Positions 58,985-64,000 of a stretch of 64,000 bases of DNA are shown in pieces. The stretch is taken from the NCBI GenBank assembly GCA_907164885.2, contig OU015497.1:71580398-71644397 (forward strand), read 5' to 3'. The position numbers and the translations under genes are program-made. The DNA comes from Dolomedes plantarius. Taxonomy: Eukaryota > Arthropoda > Arachnida > Araneae > Dolomedidae. The number at the start of each line of letters is the position of its first letter. Position 1 is the stretch's first letter. Below the pieces are notes generated by a model. The model was not told the origin of the DNA. It searched no databases and saw only the letters and a program-made list of their open reading frames with translations.

Positions 58985-59133
58985 GATGAATGTTGCTTAA
59001 CGGCAAGCTGAACTTAGAATTGGATGAAGGACTCGGCCCTGCAGGTTCAGGAAGCCGAGGTCAGTCACCCGGTCCTGAGGTTTTGATGTCGAGAGGGTTG
59101 CCTTCGGGGCGACCTGAGTCAACGCCTCCTTCA
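58985..59133. other. GC-rich segment of unknown origin
   Basis: About 150 bp with far more G+C than its surroundings (blocks such as GGACTCGGCCCTGCAGG and GTTGCCTTCGGGGCGACC). It sits between the broken BEL end and the left end of the P-type element. An 85-codon minus ORF reads through it, but no similarity is recognised. Confidence 0.5.
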
Positions 59134-59261
59134 AGAGAAGGCCCGAGCACGCTCGGTGTGACGTCATGAGATTAGGCTGAGTTTCAACGCCGATCGGAGC
59201 TACTGATGGTGCTTTAGTTTCAACAACAATCAAAAATTGTTGTTGATTTATCATTTAGGGT

Positions 59262-60168
59262 TATTAATAGCAAATTAATGTTTTTTTTATAAACATATAT
59301 TTGTTCTCAGTCACAGAACTTACACTGCTGTTTATCTACTCTATCAATTATTTGGGAATTTATTCATACAAATTTTTAAAAAAATGTTACCTCCAAGATA
59401 TACAATGAGACGTTTTTTCTTTTTTGAGCAACTTAAAATACATTAATGACATTTGATAGTCACATTTTCGAAATTAAAAACAAAACAAAACATTTTTCTT
59501 TCCTTTTTAAAAGAAATCTGCTTAAAATATCATAAATGTTTAAAACATACACACAAATATGTTTTAAATTCTCTAGTACAATAGGAAATTCAAGCATGAA
59601 TTAAAATACCCAGAATTTAAAAAATTTCACCTACCTATTTGCATTCATATAATCTCAAGAAATTAACATATTTCCTCTAAAATATGGAGGATTTTTTTAC
59701 TGTATTAAATTTCAAATGAAAAGTCATAAATGATTTTTTAAAAACCAACACATTCACACATTTAAACAAGTTTGTAATTTCCAAAAGGAAAGGAAAGTGA
59801 AGCACCCCAGAATTTTTTATTATTTATACTTTATTTACTATTTAGAAATGCATTGATAAAATTTTAAGAAATTTCCACATTTACCCCAGGAAATATACTT
59901 AAAATGAGTTCATCTGACTTCAAGAAATAGAAAAATGTTCTCCAAAATTTGAAGGAATTATTTTAAAAAAAATGCTCAAATAAACTGTCATAAATGAGGA
60001 AAACAAAACACACATTTTAACAAGATTTTATTTCTCCAAAACAAAACAAAACTGAAGCATGATTCTTTACATTTGATATTAAAGCTACATATAAACAATG
60101 AAAAATTTATTATTTAATAAGAGTAATTATAATCATGGTATTTACAGAAAATTAAGTTTTCAACTGTG
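59262..60168. other. 3' non-coding part of the P-type element
   Basis: AT-rich sequence downstream of the transposase stop with no ORF. A 9-bp inverted repeat (AACAACAAT / ATTGTTGTT) at about 59220-59243 lies just inside the left end. AATAAA-type signals for the minus-strand gene occur (for example around 60110-60116), but none is decisive. Confidence 0.45.
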
Positions 60169-62650
60169 TTAATTTTTAAGTGTTTGGAGTTTTCTTTTCT
60201 TACTTTTAGATTCTGCCCTTTCTTTGCGTTTCTCATCTAATATATTATTTTTTATTTTGCAAAAATTTTTCAAAATTATATTTGTTGAAGCCCAAATGAT
60301 TTGTTTAGTGACCTGATCGCTTCCATGGTTTTGTGGACAACCATCTAAATCTAAGCATATTTCTTTTGACGAAAGTATGTTTAAAGTGTTATTGACTGCA
60401 AATAGACGTTGATTAACTATTTTTAAAAATTCACATTCAAATTCTTTTAACAATTTTGATAAAATAATATAATTATGAATTATCATGTAAATGATTTTAT
60501 GATGTGGATGACGTAATGATCCTCGATCTAGGTTCCTTATTAAAATATATTTTTCACTGAAATCTAAGGATTTGTTTATTGTCAATTTAGCTTCATAGAA
60601 AGAACAATTGATTTTATTTAAAACTGAAAACACACAATATCCAGAAATGTAAGTCAGAATTGGCAAAATATCTTGTACCTTTTCAAAATCAGTATCATTA
60701 ACAGAAACAATTAAAGAGGTAAAAAAACTTTCTTTCAAATTATCATTTGACATATTTAAATCACTATAATCAATGGCCTGAAATTTTAATAATGGCATTA
60801 AATTTTGCATTCTTATTTATGATTCATTTTCAAATAACTGGGCTATTGTAATGTTATAATTTGAACCAGAATATTGCCTATATTTACCAAACCTGTCTTC
60901 TAAGGGATCTGTTTGGAATTTGCCTGTCAACAAGTACTTAAAATTTAATTCCTCAACACAATACTGTGTTATATTTAACATTGCGTTTAATGTTTGGGTA
61001 ATAGCTTCATGGGTTTCTTTACTTAGACGGCCAGTATCCATTTTTAATATTTTCCATGTATCTAACCACTCTATCATATTCTCGATAAATTGTATTTTAA
61101 TGTCATTATCTGAAAAGGTCAATGGCTCCTGAAATTTGTTCCTCTTGTGAAATCCCTTATCAGGGCTTCTTACATTAAAAATGTCCCACCACTTTGCTAT
61201 AATTTTAATGTAATTTGTTGTTCCCTCATAATTTTCCAAATTATGTTTTTTCCCAAGTATCATTAAACCTTCAGCAAGGTTTTCATTAAAAATTTGAATA
61301 GCCAGTTTGACATTTTGCCTTTCTAAGTTTGTGGGATATAAGCTTTTTATTGTTAAACTATATCCATACTTCACAAAATTGTGAGATTCTATTTCATACA
61401 TTTTTTTAAGGGTTTCATTGATGCAGTGCATATGTTATTTTTATCTGCAGGAGTATTATTATCATCAAACCATTTGGGATAATACATATTTTTTTCAAAA
61501 TTTTTTTGATTCAGCCAATTATTTCTTATACATTTCAGCAAGTGAACAGAATCAATCATAAAAAATAATGGCCTATTAGGATCAACAGGATGAGGGTACA
61601 CATAATTATGAGTATTGTTTTTAGAAAAATATGACATGGCCTTTTTGTTTATCGAATTGTTATCACTAATTACACAGAAAACATTAAAACCTATATTTTC
61701 TAACCCACACACAATTTTTACTATATATGCGTAAAGTGTGTTTGCATCTAACGTATTAACTGGTAGAATATGTACAACATCTTTATAGTTAGAGCAAGCA
61801 CTTTGAATCATAAAAACATAAGCAGATTTTGCTGCAGCTTTACAGTCAAATGAAACTCCAATAACATTCCCACCCTTATAATCAAAAAAGGGCTTTAAAT
61901 GAATTTCATCCATCAGTAAAATCACATGCTTTTCATGATCTTTTAAATATGCAGCTTTCTGTTTTATGTAATTTAAAAAATTATCATCAGTTTGTTCAGT
62001 CATTGGACTTAAATTATATTTTAAAATTAAACGTTTTATTGTGCTAGGGTGTGGGATTATAACATTACAACTACTATGCAAAAAATGATATGAATGGGGA
62101 GATATGGAATATAAAAGTGTGTAAAAAATTAAACTTTCAGAATTGTAAGCTCTTTGGTTGATACTTACATTCATTAACTCAATTTGTTCAATTAAAAATG
62201 TTAACATATGTTTTTTCTCATCAAAATCTTTTTTTTATATCTGTCAGTATGTCAATAACAATATCTAACCTTAATTCCTTATTACCAACATTAGAAGAAT
62301 TATCTGATTTTTTCAACAGATCTAATATATCAAATATTACTTTTAAATCAGAAACAATACAAGGAAAGTTATACTGACCTATTTTGCTCAACTTTGTATT
62401 TTTATAAAACACTGATACAGATAAATCCTTATCAACACAAACAGAATAAGTTATTTGCGGATTTGGCAACTCAATATGTGCAAAAATAATATTGTTCTTC
62501 ATATCCACAAATGTCCAGTAGTTGTGCAGTTCATTTTCTGATACACAAATTGAAAGTTCGGCTAAAGAATTGAAATTAAATTTCAATTTTTCAACTTCAG
62601 CAAATTCCAAGCTCTCTTTAATAGCTTTAGACAACACCTCTTCTTCTTTC
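60169..62650 (-). pseudogene. P-element transposase exon 3: RNase H-like catalytic region with two frameshifts and a stop
   Basis: The acceptor TTGTTAG is at 62651-62652. Four pieces (62650-62221, 62207-61389, 61431-60817, 60810-60169) form one THAP9/P-type transposase. HVILLMDEIHLKPFFDYKGG holds the first Asp and VFCVISDNNSINKKAMSYF the second. FFMIDSVHLLKCIRNNW is the GTP-insertion-flanking DxxHLxKxxRN motif. GKFQTDPLEDRFGKYRQ carries the catalytic Glu. The breaks are one-base slips in an A8 run (62228-62235) and an A7 run (61400-61406), and a TAA in the same frame at 60817-60819. The product would be near 900 residues, normal for the family. The tail is Lys-rich. Confidence 0.82.
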
Positions 62651-62873
62651 CTAACAAGTGGAGAGACAGTACTTTAGTATATTACAAATAAAACATTTTT
62701 TTTTATATGCATTAAAAATAATTATCTGCATAGAAATTCAGTACATTTTAAGCTGTTTTTCTCAAGACTACATTAAGAAAAGAAAAAAACAAATTTAATA
62801 TAAATGTATTTCAATATATAATTGAAATTGTAAATTCTAAAAAAAATTTTTAATATATATTTTGCATATTTAC

Positions 62874-63073
62874 CTTAAATTTTTTTCATCTCTACTTTCA
62901 CGGTATGTTATTTGATTTGTCAAATAAGATGGACATCCGGGAAATATGCATGGAATTGCTCCTTCTCGCAATCTTGGTTTTTCTGGCTTAACATAGACTC
63001 TTTCACCATTTGTTGAATTCCAAAAATCTGTGACTCTTTGAATATCAGTTTCAGTAAAATGCAATTCACAGAC
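62874..63073 (-). CDS. P-element transposase exon 2: second half of the THAP finger
   Basis: The acceptor is a T-rich tract ending TTTTCAG at 63074-63075; the donor is AAG|GTAAAT at 62872-62873. VCELHF supplies the last Cys and His of the C2CH finger (C-x2-H). LREGAIPCIFP corresponds to the AVPT-like Pro-containing box that ends THAP domains. It leaves two bases over, which chain with exon 3. Confidence 0.85.
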
Positions 63074-63501
63074 CTGAAAATAAAACAAAGCTACATCGTG
63101 AAATTTGCTGGAAATATATAAAATATTTATGGACCAGCTACATTTTAATAATAATTTTTAATAACATATCACAATTGAAAATTCACAATAATAGAAAACA
63201 TAAGCTGATTTATAATTTTTCTAGAAGGAAAAAAATATTTTAATTAAAAATTTATTTATTCCTAGAGAACTTACTACTCTTAATGAGATTTTTAATTAAA
63301 ATTCTTCATTCTTATATGGTTATAGCAACATTATTATATTTGCAATACATTTATTATTCTTTATTTACTGTTCATTATTATATTTACAGAAATTACTCAA
63401 ATATAAGTTATATTATAAATAATCTGGTTGTTAAGTCCTGATTTAATCTTACATAAACTTAAGCTACAAAATATTTAATAACAATAATAGAGATTACTTA
63501 C

Positions 63502-63657
63502 CCGAGAATTCTTGTTCACAATCAGGTTCTTTCGAGGAATACTTGTAATCCACTTTTTTAGTAACGATTCGTTAGTTGGAAAAGAGAAAATGGAAACTTT
63601 TTTATCTTCAGAGTCATAATTTCCATTGCAGAAAGGTACAATACATTTGTACGGCAT
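63502..63657 (-). CDS. P-element transposase exon 1: first half of the THAP zinc finger
   Basis: It starts at MPYKCIVPFC; the THAP signature needs Met-Pro or similar at the start and C-x4-C here (C5, C10). The donor is CGG|GTAAGT at 63500-63501. It provides FPTNESLLKKWITSI, with the W typical of THAP domains. The finger binds the element's subterminal DNA in this family. Confidence 0.85.
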
Positions 63658-63794
63658 TGCCAGAAATATTACTGCAGTAATTAAAGATTTAATTCTCAAA
63701 ATTGTCAAAGCACGGACAAAGAAACATTCAAATCTGGAGCGAACAAAGAATACTGAATTCCGCCAACATTACGCCAACACGCACATTCGTGCCC

Positions 63795-64000
63795 GTTATA
63801 CGCATATCTCGCTTTTGTGTTTGGCGACGGAATGACTTGGAAAAGTACATATCGATACGCGATAAGTTGCAGTTTCTGGTCAGAGTAACAAAGCGGCGTC
63901 AGCCTACTCTCACTACGTCATCACATTTTCTGGCAAACAGTGCTCAGGCCTTCTCTGTTTAGGGGGTGTTGGTTATACGCATATCTCGCTTTTGTGTTTG
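63795..64000 (+). repeat. 29-bp exact direct repeat, 177 bp apart, at the window end
   Basis: GTTATACGCATATCTCGCTT plus nine more bases occurs at 63795-63823 and at 63972-64000. The second copy runs to the last base of the window, so its true length is unknown. If the match continues, the unit is a 177-bp tandem duplication that includes the right terminus of the P-type element. Confidence 0.8.

Larger units (their letters stand above)
59134..63956 (-). mobile_element. P-superfamily transposon with THAP-domain transposase
   Basis: AGAGAAGGCCCGAGCAC at 59134 matches the inverse of the sequence ending at 63956 (AGAGAAGGCCTGAGCAC). A second matching block follows inward (TGTGACGTCAT...TTAGGCTGA against TGTGATGACGT...GTAGGCTGA). 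These are taken as imperfect terminal and subterminal repeats. The minus strand carries a spliced THAP-P transposase gene. No 8-bp target duplication could be read, so the exact ends are tentative. The 4.8 kb size fits animal P elements. Confidence 0.65.

Noticed and set aside
58997..59254. 85-residue minus ORF across the GC-rich segment
   Set aside because: It crosses the proposed left terminus of the P-type element and shows no recognisable domain; likely open only because of base composition.

Overview
This is an AT-rich (about 70% A+T) animal nuclear sequence. It has no bacterial features: genes are split by GT-AG introns, poly-T, poly-G and (TA)n tracts are common, and many families of eukaryotic transposable elements are present (BEL/Pao, gypsy-like and copia-like LTR pieces, piggyBac, hAT, Tc1, pogo/Tigger-like, Merlin, P/THAP, SINEs). 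The mix suggests a non-insect arthropod such as a spider or other chelicerate. That is an inference from element content only and is weak.

One host gene occupies most of the window on the minus strand. Its coding part runs from an ATG at 43833 to a stop at 1366 in nine exons whose phases chain without a break (3633 nt, 1210 codons plus stop). The product is a large, mostly disordered, Ser/Asn/Gln/Met-rich protein. It has one U1/matrin-type C2H2 zinc finger near residues 600-621, a charged helical stretch after it and a proline-rich C terminus. I do not recognise an ortholog. A non-coding first exon is proposed at about 50131-50290, in a GC- and CpG-richer patch that may hold the promoter.

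The introns carry the transposons. The 24.5 kb second intron holds: a piggyBac element with intact TTAA ends (21937-24359); an 8-bp-flanked hAT MITE full of poly-G; a three-level nest in which a 2.9 kb foldback element sits in a hAT remnant inside a piggyBac remnant (28609-32703); two TA-flanked elements; a decayed Merlin/IS1016-type transposase (36.3-36.9 kb); and a nearly complete hAT element with a BED-finger transposase (37388-40771). Intron 1 holds two inverted copies of one terminal-repeat family and a deleted Tc1 element with an unusual hairpin at its deletion joint.

Upstream of the gene (50.3-59.0 kb) lie a hAT remnant, two inverted copies of a MITE, and a BEL/Pao retrotransposon broken by a solo LTR and by a cluster of gypsy-like and copia-like pieces. 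From 59.1 to 63.96 kb is a P-superfamily element with a spliced THAP domain and a nearly full-length transposase interrupted by two homopolymer frameshifts and one stop. The window ends in what may be the start of a 177-bp tandem duplication.

The elements do not form a pathway. What links them is layering: their order of insertion can be read from target-site duplications, and none of them breaks a host coding exon.
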